Assembly (NCBI GenBank): GCA_040752855.1
Contig: JBFMHP010000038.1
Location: forward strand, 1-64,000
DNA length: 64,000 nt
Direction of reading: 5' to 3'
Source of the DNA: JBFMHP01 sp040752855
Lineage (GTDB): Bacteria; Pseudomonadota; Gammaproteobacteria; RBG-16-57-12
This document shows, in pieces, positions 18,562 to 27,170 of this stretch (positions within the stretch are counted from its first letter, which is position 1; each line of letters opens with the position of its first letter). The notes beneath the pieces were generated by a model. That model made no database searches. It saw only the letters and a list, made by a program, of their open reading frames with translations, and was not told the DNA's origin. The position numbers were made by a program, and so were the translations under genes.

Positions 18562-20263
18562 TGCGCGTCTAAAGGTGGTGCTGTGTTGGCATATGCACCA
18601 GCCGGAGTACCGCGATCTTACCTCCGGCGACTATCAACTGCCCTGGACCTACCTGCACGCGATCAAGGACTATGTCGACATGGTCGAGCATCTGGAGTCT
18701 GTGCCCAAGGCGCGTGCCGTGGTGAACTTCGTGCCCATCCTGCTGGAGCAGATCGATGACTATGCCCGGCAGGTGAGCGGGCACCTCAATCAGACGGGGA
18801 CGATCAAGGACCCGCTGCTGCGCTTGCTCGATGCGCCGGTCATGCCGGCCGATATCCATCTGCGCAAGCGCGCGATCAAGGAGTGCCTGCGGGTCAACCG
18901 CGCGACGGTGGTCAACCGTTTTGAGGCCTATCGCAAATTGGCGGAGATCGCCGATTGGATGAATGGCCAGGCGTATGCGATGCACTATATTTCCGATCAA
19001 TTCCTGGTCGACATGGTGGTGTGGTATCACCTGGCCTGGCTCGGGGAATATGTGCGCCGCAAGGATGCGCGGGTCAAACGGCTCATCGAAAAAGGCCAGG
19101 GATTTACCGTGCACGATCGCCACGAGTTGATGCAGGTCATCGGCGAGCTTTTGGCGGGGCTGTTGGCGCGTTACCGCGCGTTGCACAAACGCGGGCAGAT
19201 CGAGCTCTCCATGACGCCCTACGCCCATCCCATCGCACCATTGCTGTTGTCGCTGGACTCCACCCGCGAGGCTATGCCCGATGTGCAACTGCCGCTGCTG
19301 GAGAAATATCCCGGCGGCGAGGAACGCCTGCGCCGGCATATCGAGCACGGACGCAAGGTGTTCGAGCAGTATTTCGGTTTCTCCCCCGCGGGCTGCTGGC
19401 CGGCGGAAGGTGCCGTCTCTACCCAGGCGCTCCAGGTGTTCGACGAAGCGGGGTTCAAGTGGGTCGCCACCGGCGCCAGTGTATTGCGCCACACCCTGCA
19501 CAAGGGTTCGATCGACTTCGATGCGCAGATGTGCAAGGGGCCGCACCAGGCCTACCGCATCCAGGGCCAGAAGGTGAACTGTTTCTTCCGGGACGACGGC
19601 CTATCCGATTTGATCGGCTTCAGCTACTCGAACTGGCATGCCGATGATGCAGTGGCCAATCTGGCGCATCACCTGGAAAACATCGCGCATGCCTGCAAGG
19701 ACCATCCGGGCACCGTCGTGTCCGTCATCCTCGATGGTGAAAACGCCTGGGAGTACTATCCGGAAAACGCCTATTACTTCCTGAGCGCCTTGTACCGGCG
19801 CCTGGCGGAACATCCGTTGCTTGAACTAACCACCTTCTCCGATTGCATCGAGCAAGGTTTGCTGGTGAGTGAATTGAACGGCCTGGTGGCCGGCAGCTGG
19901 GTGTATGGCACCTTCTCGACCTGGATCGGCGATCCGGACAAGAACCGCGGCTGGGACATGCTCGGCGACGCCAAACGTTGCTATGACAAGGTCATCGCCA
20001 CCGGCAAGCTCTCTCCGGAGCGTCGCGCCCTGGCCGAACAGCAGCTCTTCGTCTGCGAAGGGTCGGACTGGTTCTGGTGGTTCGGCGATTACAATCCGGC
20101 CGATTCGGTCAGCGATTTCGAGCGCATGTTCCGCATGCATCTGGCCCATCTCTATGAATTGCTAGGCGTCGAGCCGCCCGAATATCTGACCCATTCCTTC
20201 ACACATGGAGGTGGCGCCCCCGCCATGGGTGGAGCCATGCGGCCGGGGCAGATGCCATCATGA
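18551..20263 (+). CDS. Glycoside hydrolase family 57 protein
   Basis: A 570-residue GH57 enzyme. Visible family regions: CWHMHQPEYRDLTSGDYQLP (conserved region 1), PYAHPIAPLL (region 2), GCWPAEGAVSTQAL (region 3, nucleophile Glu in the WPAEG motif), VSVILDGENAWEYYPEN (region 4, acid Asp) and a C-terminal helical GDYNPADSVSDFERMFR-type segment. GH57 members act on alpha-glucans (amylase, amylopullulanase or branching activity); the exact activity is not decided here. It lies between glgC and malQ with overlaps on both sides, so it works on glycogen. Confidence 0.88.
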   Translation: MSDNARLKVVLCWHMHQPEYRDLTSGDYQLPWTYLHAIKDYVDMVEHLESVPKARAVVNFVPILLEQIDDYARQVSGHLNQTGTIKDPLLRLLDAPVMPADIHLRKRAIKECLRVNRATVVNRFEAYRKLAEIADWMNGQAYAMHYISDQFLVDMVVWYHLAWLGEYVRRKDARVKRLIEKGQGFTVHDRHELMQVIGELLAGLLARYRALHKRGQIELSMTPYAHPIAPLLLSLDSTREAMPDVQLPLLEKYPGGEERLRRHIEHGRKVFEQYFGFSPAGCWPAEGAVSTQALQVFDEAGFKWVATGASVLRHTLHKGSIDFDAQMCKGPHQAYRIQGQKVNCFFRDDGLSDLIGFSYSNWHADDAVANLAHHLENIAHACKDHPGTVVSVILDGENAWEYYPENAYYFLSALYRRLAEHPLLELTTFSDCIEQGLLVSELNGLVAGSWVYGTFSTWIGDPDKNRGWDMLGDAKRCYDKVIATGKLSPERRALAEQQLFVCEGSDWFWWFGDYNPADSVSDFERMFRMHLAHLYELLGVEPPEYLTHSFTHGGGAPAMGGAMRPGQMPS

Positions 20264-21717
20264 GCAATTCCGTTAACTTGAAACGACGCGCCGCCGGCCT
20301 GCTGCTCCATCCCACGTCCTTGCCGGGCGTGGGAGAGAGCGGGGTACTGGGCGCCGACGCCTACCGGTTCGTCGATCTGCTCGCCGAGAGCGGTATGAGC
20401 CTCTGGCAGGCCTTGCCGCTGACGCCGACCCACGGCGACCGTTCGCCGTATCAAAGCCTCTCCGTGCATGCCTGCAGCGAGGAGCTGATCTGCCGCCACT
20501 GGCTGGCGGCGCGTGGCTGGCTGTCGGCGGAACAGCTGACGGGCTCCATCCTGGAATGTCTGGCGCTTGCTTGCGCGGCGTTCCACCAGAAGGCCTCCGC
20601 CGAGGAGCGGCAGGCCTTCGCTGATTTCACCGCCGCGCATGCCTATTGGCTGGAGGATTACGCCCTGTATCGCGCCATTCGCGCCGACGAGGGGCTGAAG
20701 TGCTGGGTGGATTGGCCCGCGCCGTTGCGAGACCGCGACGCCAAGGCCCTGGAGAAGGCGGCCAAGCGCTTGGAGCAGGAGATCCGGAAGTACAAATTCG
20801 GCCAGTACGTGGCTTTTACCCAATGGCTGGGCGTCAAGCGCTACGCCAATGAGCGCGGCATCGCGATGTTCGGCGACATGCCGATCTTCGTCTCCTACGA
20901 CAGCGCCGATGTCTGGGCGCAGCGCGAGTATTTCCGCCTGGATCGTGACGGCCGGATGGAGGTGGTGGCGGGGGTGCCGCCGGATTATTTCTCCGCCACC
21001 GGTCAGCGCTGGGGCAATCCGCACTACAACTGGGAGCAGATGCAGGCCGATGGATTCGAATGGTGGCAGAACCGCCTGCGCAGCCAGATGCAGCTGTTCG
21101 ATGTCATCCGCATCGATCATTTCCGCGGCTTCGAGGCCTATTGGGAGATCCCCGCCAGCGAGCCGACGGCGATCAACGGGCGCTGGGTCAAGGCCCCGGG
21201 CGAAGAGCTGTTCAAGTGCCTTAAGAGCGAATTCGGGGAGATTCCGCTGGTGGCCGAAGACCTCGGGGTGATCACCGAGGAAGTCAACGCCTTGCGCAAG
21301 GGTTTTGAGCTGCCGGGCATGAAAATCCTGCAATTTGCCTTCGACGGCGGACCCGACAATCCATATCTGCCCCACAATCATGAAACCTGCTGCGTGGTTT
21401 ACACCGGCACGCACGACAATGACACGACCTGCGGCTGGTTCACCGCACTGAAGGAGCCCCAGCGGCTGAGCGTGCTGGAATATCTCGGCCTGCCCGATGA
21501 GCCGATGCCCTGGCCACTGAATCGCGCGGCGCTGGCCTCCGTGGCGCAGTGGTCTATTCTGCCGATGCAGGATGTCCTGGGGTTGGACGGTTCCCACCGC
21601 ATGAATACCCCCGGCACTCAGCAAGGCAATTGGTTGTGGCGCTTTAGCTGGGACATGGTGCCCGAGACCCTCGCCAAACGCCTGCGCCATCTCAATCACC
21701 TCTACGGGCGAATCTAA
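20260..21717 (+). CDS. malQ: 4-alpha-glucanotransferase (amylomaltase, GH77)
   Basis: A 485-residue MalQ that transfers malto-oligosaccharyl units between glucans. Motifs: LLHPTSLPG at the start, GDMPIFVSYDSADVWAQ, VIRIDHFRGFEAYWEIP (nucleophile Asp), LVAEDLGVITEEV (acid/base Glu) and THDNDTTCGWF. It is the bacterial/plant D-enzyme size, lacking the long E. coli N-terminal extension. ATG overlaps the GH57 stop by four bases. Confidence 0.95.
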   Translation: MSNSVNLKRRAAGLLLHPTSLPGVGESGVLGADAYRFVDLLAESGMSLWQALPLTPTHGDRSPYQSLSVHACSEELICRHWLAARGWLSAEQLTGSILECLALACAAFHQKASAEERQAFADFTAAHAYWLEDYALYRAIRADEGLKCWVDWPAPLRDRDAKALEKAAKRLEQEIRKYKFGQYVAFTQWLGVKRYANERGIAMFGDMPIFVSYDSADVWAQREYFRLDRDGRMEVVAGVPPDYFSATGQRWGNPHYNWEQMQADGFEWWQNRLRSQMQLFDVIRIDHFRGFEAYWEIPASEPTAINGRWVKAPGEELFKCLKSEFGEIPLVAEDLGVITEEVNALRKGFELPGMKILQFAFDGGPDNPYLPHNHETCCVVYTGTHDNDTTCGWFTALKEPQRLSVLEYLGLPDEPMPWPLNRAALASVAQWSILPMQDVLGLDGSHRMNTPGTQQGNWLWRFSWDMVPETLAKRLRHLNHLYGRI

Positions 21718-21742
21718 CCGCCTGCAAAAAAGAGGATTTTCG

Positions 21743-21788
21743 TCCCTTCTCCCGTCGGGAGAAGGTGGTCCGAAGAGCCGGATGAGGG
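21743..21788. repeat. CCCTTCTCCC-type intergenic repeat, single copy
   Basis: TCCCTTCTCCCGTCGGGAGA followed by AGGTGGTCCGAAGAGCCGGATGAGGG (shown in two parts). It contains the 7-8 bp palindrome CTTCTCCCGTCGGGAGAAG and resembles one arm of the pair at 8692-8780. Confidence 0.7.
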
Positions 21789-22043
21789 AAGAGGGGTAGC
21801 AAACTACCTGCTCAAGGGCGCTGACTAATCACAAGCTCGTTATTCAGTGGTGTACGGTTGGCCCCGTCCGGAAGGACTATTCACCACACTGGTGAAGGCC
21901 AGTGTCCTGATCTTTGCCCCGCCCGACACCCTCCTCCGCGCGCATCTTGGAATCGGTCTTAGTAGGATTTATTGCAGATCTTGCTATCTTTAGAGCAATG
22001 GCTTTCCGTATCGCTGACCTTTAATCCCCCTTGGAGGTGCAAG
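21789..22043. other. Intergenic spacer upstream of the small acidic protein gene
   Basis: About 255 bases with no coding potential. It holds one short hairpin-forming part around 21888-21914 (TTCACCACACTGGTGAA, then CACTGGTGAAGGCCAGTG). The last 60 bases precede a good ribosome-binding site (GGAGGTG at 22034-22040). No clear promoter or RNA gene was seen. Confidence 0.4.
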
Positions 22044-22331
22044 ATGATGAGAGACTTTGATCGCCAGATTGGCAAATGGTATCAATGCGAGGAAGGTATT
22101 TTTGAGGTGGTCGCCTGGGATGAGCGCACCCAGACGCTTGAGATCCAATATGACGATGGCAGCGTGCAGGAGTTGGACCTCGATCAGTGGGACGCGCTCG
22201 ATGTCATGGTCGTATCACCACCGGAGGATTGGTCGGCGCCGTTTGATGATATCGAGAAGTGGGAGATCGATGACGCCGATGCCGCGGTGTTCCCGGAGGA
22301 GATCAGCCCGCTGGACCGCGTTAGTTTCTAA
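22044..22331 (+). CDS. Small acidic conserved protein (probably DUF6763)
   Basis: A 95-residue, strongly acidic protein: FDRQIGKWYQCEEGIFEVVAW, then EIQYDDGSVQELDLDQWDAL and VVSPPEDWSAPFDD. The opening 'GxWYQ...FEVVA' and 'PPEDWS-PFDD' resemble the DUF6763 family of gammaproteobacteria as I remember it. No function known. A near-ideal SD (GGAGGTG) fixes ATG 22044, although the frame is open from 21972. Monocistronic, followed by a terminator hairpin. Confidence 0.75.
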   Translation: MMRDFDRQIGKWYQCEEGIFEVVAWDERTQTLEIQYDDGSVQELDLDQWDALDVMVVSPPEDWSAPFDDIEKWEIDDADAAVFPEEISPLDRVSF

Positions 22332-22358
22332 GGAACCTCTAATAAATTAGAGGTTCCT
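22331..22358. terminator. Hairpin between convergent genes
   Basis: AGGAACCTCTA (22331-22341) pairs perfectly with TAGAGGTTCCT (22348-22358) around ATAAAT. The 11-bp stem starts at the stop codon of the small acidic protein and faces the convergent protease gene. The T-tract is weak on the plus strand. Confidence 0.6.
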
Positions 22359-22382
22359 AGCTTTATCGAGGCGGCATTGCCG

Positions 22383-24818
22383 CTAGCGTCCTAAATCCGA
22401 TGATCCGTCAGGCTCTTTCGCCGTCTCGGCAAAGGCGTGGCGGATCTCGGTCATCTGCTCCAGCCGCTCCATGATGAGGGCGTTGAGCGAGCCCGCGGGA
22501 AATTCACCCTCCAGTGTGCGCTCGCCGGCCGGCATGCCCATCAACAAGGCGGCGGCCTCATCCACCTGCGTGACCGGATAGATATTGAAGGTGCCCGCAG
22601 CCACGGCATCGATCACCGGTTGGTCCAGCATCAGGTGCTTGACGTTGTCGGCCGGGATGATCACCCCGTGGTGGCCGGTCAGTCCGCGCGCCTGGCAGAT
22701 TTCAAAGAACCCTTCGATCTTTTCATTGACCCCGCCGATGGCCTGCACCTCGCCGTGCTGGTTGACCGAGCCGGTCACCGCCAGACTCTGTGCGATGGGG
22801 ACCTCTGCGATGGCCGACAGCAAGGTGCACAGCTCCGCGAGCGAAGCGCTGTCGCCCTCAATCTTGCCGTAATTTTGCTCGAACACCAGGCTGGCGTGCA
22901 TGGAGAGCGGACGGTCTTTTGAGTAGCGCGCGCCGATGTAGGAGGATAGGATCAAGACGCCCTTGGAATGGATCGGTCCGCCCAATTCCACTTCGCGCTC
23001 GATATCGATGATGTGCCCTTCGCCGACGCGGATCGTGGCGGTGATCCGTGTGGGATGGCCGAAGCTTTCGTTGCCGAGCAGCAGAACGGATAGCCCGTTG
23101 ATTTGCCCGACCTTGGCGCCGTCGGTGTCGATCTTGATGGTCTGGCGGACGATCTCATCTTGGATCTGCTCCTTCAGGCGCAGGTGGCGTCTTTTCCGCT
23201 GGGCGATGGCGCTGTCGATGTCTTCGCGTCCGATGACGGCGCGCTTGGCCTCGCGGGCTAGATGATCGGCTTCGCTCAGCAGATCGGTCAGCGCGCGCAT
23301 ATTGGTGGTGAGCTTTTCCGCATCCCCGGCCAGCCGCGCGGCGTGCTCGATCACACGGCAGATGGCGGCGCGGTCGAGCGCGAGCAGCGCTTCCTTCTGG
23401 CAGAGCGTGGCGATGAGGCGCGCATACAATTGCGTATGGTCGCCGGAGCGGGTCATATCGTCTTCGAAATCGGCGGCGACCTTGAACAGCTCGTTGAACT
23501 CCGGATCGTATTCGCTCAGCAGGTAATAAAGGATACGGTCGCCCACCAGCACGACCTTCACATCCAGCGGGATCGGTTCGGGCTCAAGCGAGACCGTGCT
23601 GATCAAGCTCAACAACTGTCCGAGCGAATCGATGTGCAGCTGCTTGCAGCGCAGTGCGCGCTTTAAACCTTCCCAGGCGTAGGGCTGGGTAAGCACCTTG
23701 GTGGCGTCCAGGATCAGATAGCCGCCGTTGGCCCGGTGCAGCGCGCCCGGTTTGATCAGCGAAAAGTCGGTGACCAAGGTACCCATCTGCGAAATGTGCT
23801 CCACGCGCCCGATCAGGTTCTGATAGCTCGGCTGGTCTTCGTGGATAACGGGCAGGCCGGTGGTGGCGCTGTTGTCGATCAGCAGGTTTACCTTATAGCG
23901 GCTGAAGGAATTCTGGCGCCGCTCCGCCGCGCCGAGCAGTAGGTGCGGCAGGTCCTCGTGTTTGCGGAATTCGTGGACATTGCCGATGATGTCCTCCTGC
24001 ACGGCATCGAGATGGGCGATGACCTCGGGCAGGTCATGATATTTGTCCTTGATCTCATCGACGAGGTGGCTGACGGCAAGCCGCGCGGTATCGCGCTGCA
24101 CTTGCTTGATCTTGTCGCGGGTTTCTTTGGACCAGCGCGGCATCATTTCAATGACCTTGCGCAATTTGCCCTGCAAATCGCTGATCAGCCGCTCCAAGGC
24201 CTCCCGCTCACCGGGCGACATCTTCTGGAAATCCTCGGGGCCGAGGATTTCGCCGTTGTGGGTGGGGGCGAAGACGAAGCCGTCGGAGGTGCGCATGAGC
24301 CGGATATTGTGCCGGCTGGCCTCCTGGTGGATTTCATTCAGCGCATCTTCCTGTCTGCTTTTGAGCGCCTGTTCCAGACTTTCGATGCGTGCCTGGAATT
24401 CATCGCTTTCGAAGGCGGCGGGAATGGCGATGTGGAGTTCATCCACCAATTGGTCGAGGTCCTGCTCCAGCTGGACTCCTTGGCCGGGGGGCAGCTCGAG
24501 CGCTTGCGGATGCTGCGGCTGGGCGAAGTTGTACACATAGCACCAGTCCGACGGCGGTGTGCCCTGCTTGGCGATCTGCGCCAGATGCAGCTGCACCATG
24601 GTGTGCTTGCCGCTGCCGGGCGGGCCCATCACGTAGAGGTTATACCCCTGGCGCTTGATCGAGATGCCAAAGCGTACGGCATCCACGGCGCGTTCCTGGC
24701 CCACCATGCCTTCGATCGTGGCCAGGTCATGGCTGGTGCCGATGTTGAGGGCGCTGAGGTCGCAGCGTGCGCACAATTGATCCGGCGTGAGTGGAATGAC
24801 GGTATTGATTTTTGCCAT
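22383..24818 (-). CDS. Lon-related ATP-dependent protease (LonB-like, membrane-free)
   Basis: An 811-residue AAA+ protease of the Lon-related family. The N-terminal part has LCARCDLSALNIGTS and Walker A GPPGSGKHTM (about residues 62-71). A long helical insertion domain follows (about 110-290), and the second half of the AAA module includes ANGGYLILDATKVL. The C-terminal Lon peptidase domain has the catalytic Ser in EGDSASLAELCTLLSAI and the catalytic Lys in GGVNEKIEGF. It degrades unfolded or regulatory proteins in the cytoplasm. Not the classical lon (no Lon N-terminal domain). Stands alone, divergent from prsK. Confidence 0.9.
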   Translation of the reverse strand: MAKINTVIPLTPDQLCARCDLSALNIGTSHDLATIEGMVGQERAVDAVRFGISIKRQGYNLYVMGPPGSGKHTMVQLHLAQIAKQGTPPSDWCYVYNFAQPQHPQALELPPGQGVQLEQDLDQLVDELHIAIPAAFESDEFQARIESLEQALKSRQEDALNEIHQEASRHNIRLMRTSDGFVFAPTHNGEILGPEDFQKMSPGEREALERLISDLQGKLRKVIEMMPRWSKETRDKIKQVQRDTARLAVSHLVDEIKDKYHDLPEVIAHLDAVQEDIIGNVHEFRKHEDLPHLLLGAAERRQNSFSRYKVNLLIDNSATTGLPVIHEDQPSYQNLIGRVEHISQMGTLVTDFSLIKPGALHRANGGYLILDATKVLTQPYAWEGLKRALRCKQLHIDSLGQLLSLISTVSLEPEPIPLDVKVVLVGDRILYYLLSEYDPEFNELFKVAADFEDDMTRSGDHTQLYARLIATLCQKEALLALDRAAICRVIEHAARLAGDAEKLTTNMRALTDLLSEADHLAREAKRAVIGREDIDSAIAQRKRRHLRLKEQIQDEIVRQTIKIDTDGAKVGQINGLSVLLLGNESFGHPTRITATIRVGEGHIIDIEREVELGGPIHSKGVLILSSYIGARYSKDRPLSMHASLVFEQNYGKIEGDSASLAELCTLLSAIAEVPIAQSLAVTGSVNQHGEVQAIGGVNEKIEGFFEICQARGLTGHHGVIIPADNVKHLMLDQPVIDAVAAGTFNIYPVTQVDEAAALLMGMPAGERTLEGEFPAGSLNALIMERLEQMTEIRHAFAETAKEPDGSSDLGR

Positions 24819-24979
24819 GGTCTTTCTTTGCGTTCTTAATGAGTCAAGGCCCGTGAGCGTACACGCAGGCGTTGGCGGTGGTATAGATCAGAATATTAGA
24901 GTCCGCGGGACGAGTCACACAAAATGTTTTGCCCTGGCCCGACGCCGCTTCATGGTATTTTTACCAGCCAATTTCGCTT

Positions 24980-25007
24980 TTGAATACCCCGTGGCTTGCA
25001 ATATAGT
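24980..25007 (+). promoter_or_regulatory. Candidate sigma-70 promoter upstream of prsK
   Basis: TTGAAT (24980-24985), a 16-base spacer, then TATAGT (25002-25007), 27 bases before the prsK start. This is the best sigma-70 match seen in the 216-base gap. It would start the whole exopolysaccharide locus or at least prsKR. Not tested. Confidence 0.45.
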
Positions 25008-25034
25008 GTTACCCGACCTTGATAATCATTGCCG

Positions 25035-27170
25035 ATGAGTTTCATGAGCGTTACCTCCATCAGTTACGCGATCTGCGGCTCCGCTTTTCTCCTGTATGCG
25101 ATCTATCTGCTGCGCAACGGCGGGCGCGCCGCGGTGTTCAAGCTGCAGGCGATCGCGGCTTTTGTCACCGCGCTGTGGGCCGGGGCGGAGGCCGCGGCCG
25201 CGGGCGGGGCGCCGCGGCTGTTTCATTTTCTCGAACTCTATCGCGGGCTGGCCTGGATACTGGTGCTGGTCCTGTTGCTCAAGCCGCTGGATGAAAAGCA
25301 GTATGTCGCCGCGCCCTTCCGGCGCGTGTTGAAAGCGATCGGCGGGTTGTTTCTCGCCATTCTTGCGCTGGATATCTATCTCCAGTTCGATACCCGCTTT
25401 GTGCTCACGGTTTCGCTCTGGGACGTCTGGGCGATGGAATACATCGTGCTGGCCATCGCGGGGCTGATCCTGCTCGAACAACTGTTGAAGAACTCCAACG
25501 AGCGGCAGCGGTGGTCGGTGAAGTTTTATTTTATCGGGCTGGGCACGGTGTTTTGCTACGACCTGGTCATGTATTCCGATGCCCTGTTGTTCAAGGAGCT
25601 CAACCCTTCGCTGTGGGATGCGCGCGGCGTTGTCAACGCCCTGGTGGTGCCGCTGCTGGTGCTGGCGACATCGCGCGGGATGCAGCAGCCGAATGCAATA
25701 CAGTTCTCGCGCCAGTTGGCATTTCACAGCGCGAGCATGATCGGCGCGGGGATCTACCTGCTGGCGCTCAGCACGGTGGGATATTATCTGCGCACCGCGG
25801 GAGGGGCGACGGGCATCGTCCTGCAGGTGGTGTTTCTGGCCCTCGGGTTGATGATGCTGATGATCCTGCTGTTTTCCGATCAGCTGCGCGCCAAGGTGCG
25901 CGTGTTCATCGCCAAGCATTTCTACCCGTACCGCTACGACTATCGCACCGAATGGCTGCGCTTCATGCAGGCCTTTTCGGGGGCGGATTCGCAGCATGAC
26001 ATCGGCACGCGCGCCATCGAGGCGCTGGCGCGGATCATCGATTGCTCCGGCGGGGCGCTGTGGGTAAAGGATGGCGGCGGCCGGTATGTGCTGGCGGCGC
26101 ATGTTGGGACGGCGGTTCTCCCCGAAGTGGGCTTCGAGGCCACGGACGCCGTGACGCAGCTCATGCGCGATAAAGACTGGGTCATCGATCTCAAGGAATG
26201 CAAAAATCAGAAGGACGACGAAAAGCGCCTGGAATTGCCCGACTGGCTGCGCAACCTCACGCAGGCGCGGCTGTTGGTGCCGCTGATGCACCATGACGAC
26301 CTGTATGCCATCTTGCTGCTCAAGCAGCCGCGCGCGGACATCGATTTCAATTGGGAGGATCGCGACCTGCTCAAGACTGCGGGGCGCCAGGCGGCGGGTT
26401 ATCTGGCGCTGGTGCAAACCACGCAGTCGTTGTTCGAGGCGCGCCAGTTCGAGGCCTTCAATCGCCTCTCGGCTTATGTGGTGCACGACCTGAAAAATGT
26501 TGTGGCGCAGCTGTCCCTGGTGATGAAAAACGCCGAAAAGCACCGATCCAATCCCGCCTTCATCGACGATGCCTTCGCCACGGTCGACAATGCCGTCAAC
26601 CGCATGACCAAGATGCTCAGCCAATTGCGCAAGGATCGCGGCGCGATGGTCGCGCACGTCGAAAAGGTCAACGTGGCCAAGGTGCTGGCGGCGGTGTGCC
26701 AGCACCGCGGGCAGCAGCGGCCTGTGCCGCAGCTGATCATGGCGGGCGCCGCCGAGGCGTGCTGCGTCAAGGCGGATACCGCCCGTCTGCACGCAGTGCT
26801 GGAGCATATCGTGCAGAATGCGCAGGAGGCGACGGCCGACGATGGCTGGGTCAAGGTTGATTTGGCGAGCGCGGACACAACGGTTACCATTACCGTCAGC
26901 GACAATGGCTGCGGTATGGACCAGGCCTTCATCAGGGATCGGCTGTTCAAGCCTTTTGATACTACCAAAGGTAATGCGGGAATGGGGATCGGCGTCTACG
27001 AGGCGCGGGAGTACATTCAGGGTCTCGGCGGCAAAATCACCGTCGACAGTATCCCAGGGCAGGGTACATCGTTTATTATCGCGCTCCCGGCTTGTCTGGA
27101 TGCGGGGAGTTTGGAGGCGCGTGCTGACTTTGGGGGACAGGGTGAGAAAGCTATTGATCGTGGAGGATGA
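25035..27170 (+). CDS. prsK: PEP-CTERM/XrtA system histidine kinase PrsK
   Basis: A 711-residue sensor kinase. The N-terminal half has about eight to nine membrane helices (residues 5-290). A GAF-like domain follows (about 315-460). The HisKA-like segment has the phospho-acceptor His in AYVVHDLKNVVAQLSLVM. The HATPase domain shows HIVQNAQEA (N box), DNGCGMD (G1) and TTKGNAGMGIGVYEAREYI (G2). This architecture is PrsK, partner of PrsR in XrtA loci. Start ATG 25035 or 25044; no strong SD separates them. The 3' end overlaps prsR by 29 bases. Confidence 0.92.
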   Translation: MSFMSVTSISYAICGSAFLLYAIYLLRNGGRAAVFKLQAIAAFVTALWAGAEAAAAGGAPRLFHFLELYRGLAWILVLVLLLKPLDEKQYVAAPFRRVLKAIGGLFLAILALDIYLQFDTRFVLTVSLWDVWAMEYIVLAIAGLILLEQLLKNSNERQRWSVKFYFIGLGTVFCYDLVMYSDALLFKELNPSLWDARGVVNALVVPLLVLATSRGMQQPNAIQFSRQLAFHSASMIGAGIYLLALSTVGYYLRTAGGATGIVLQVVFLALGLMMLMILLFSDQLRAKVRVFIAKHFYPYRYDYRTEWLRFMQAFSGADSQHDIGTRAIEALARIIDCSGGALWVKDGGGRYVLAAHVGTAVLPEVGFEATDAVTQLMRDKDWVIDLKECKNQKDDEKRLELPDWLRNLTQARLLVPLMHHDDLYAILLLKQPRADIDFNWEDRDLLKTAGRQAAGYLALVQTTQSLFEARQFEAFNRLSAYVVHDLKNVVAQLSLVMKNAEKHRSNPAFIDDAFATVDNAVNRMTKMLSQLRKDRGAMVAHVEKVNVAKVLAAVCQHRGQQRPVPQLIMAGAAEACCVKADTARLHAVLEHIVQNAQEATADDGWVKVDLASADTTVTITVSDNGCGMDQAFIRDRLFKPFDTTKGNAGMGIGVYEAREYIQGLGGKITVDSIPGQGTSFIIALPACLDAGSLEARADFGGQGEKAIDRGG

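Noticed and set aside
20152..21699. A 515-codon minus-strand frame across malQ.
   Set aside because: All amylomaltase motifs are on the plus strand; the opposite frame has no domain signature.
24938..24954. Possible sigma-54 element (TGGCCCGACGCCGC) upstream of prsK.
   Set aside because: The GG-to-GC distance is one base too short and the TTGC part is not matched.
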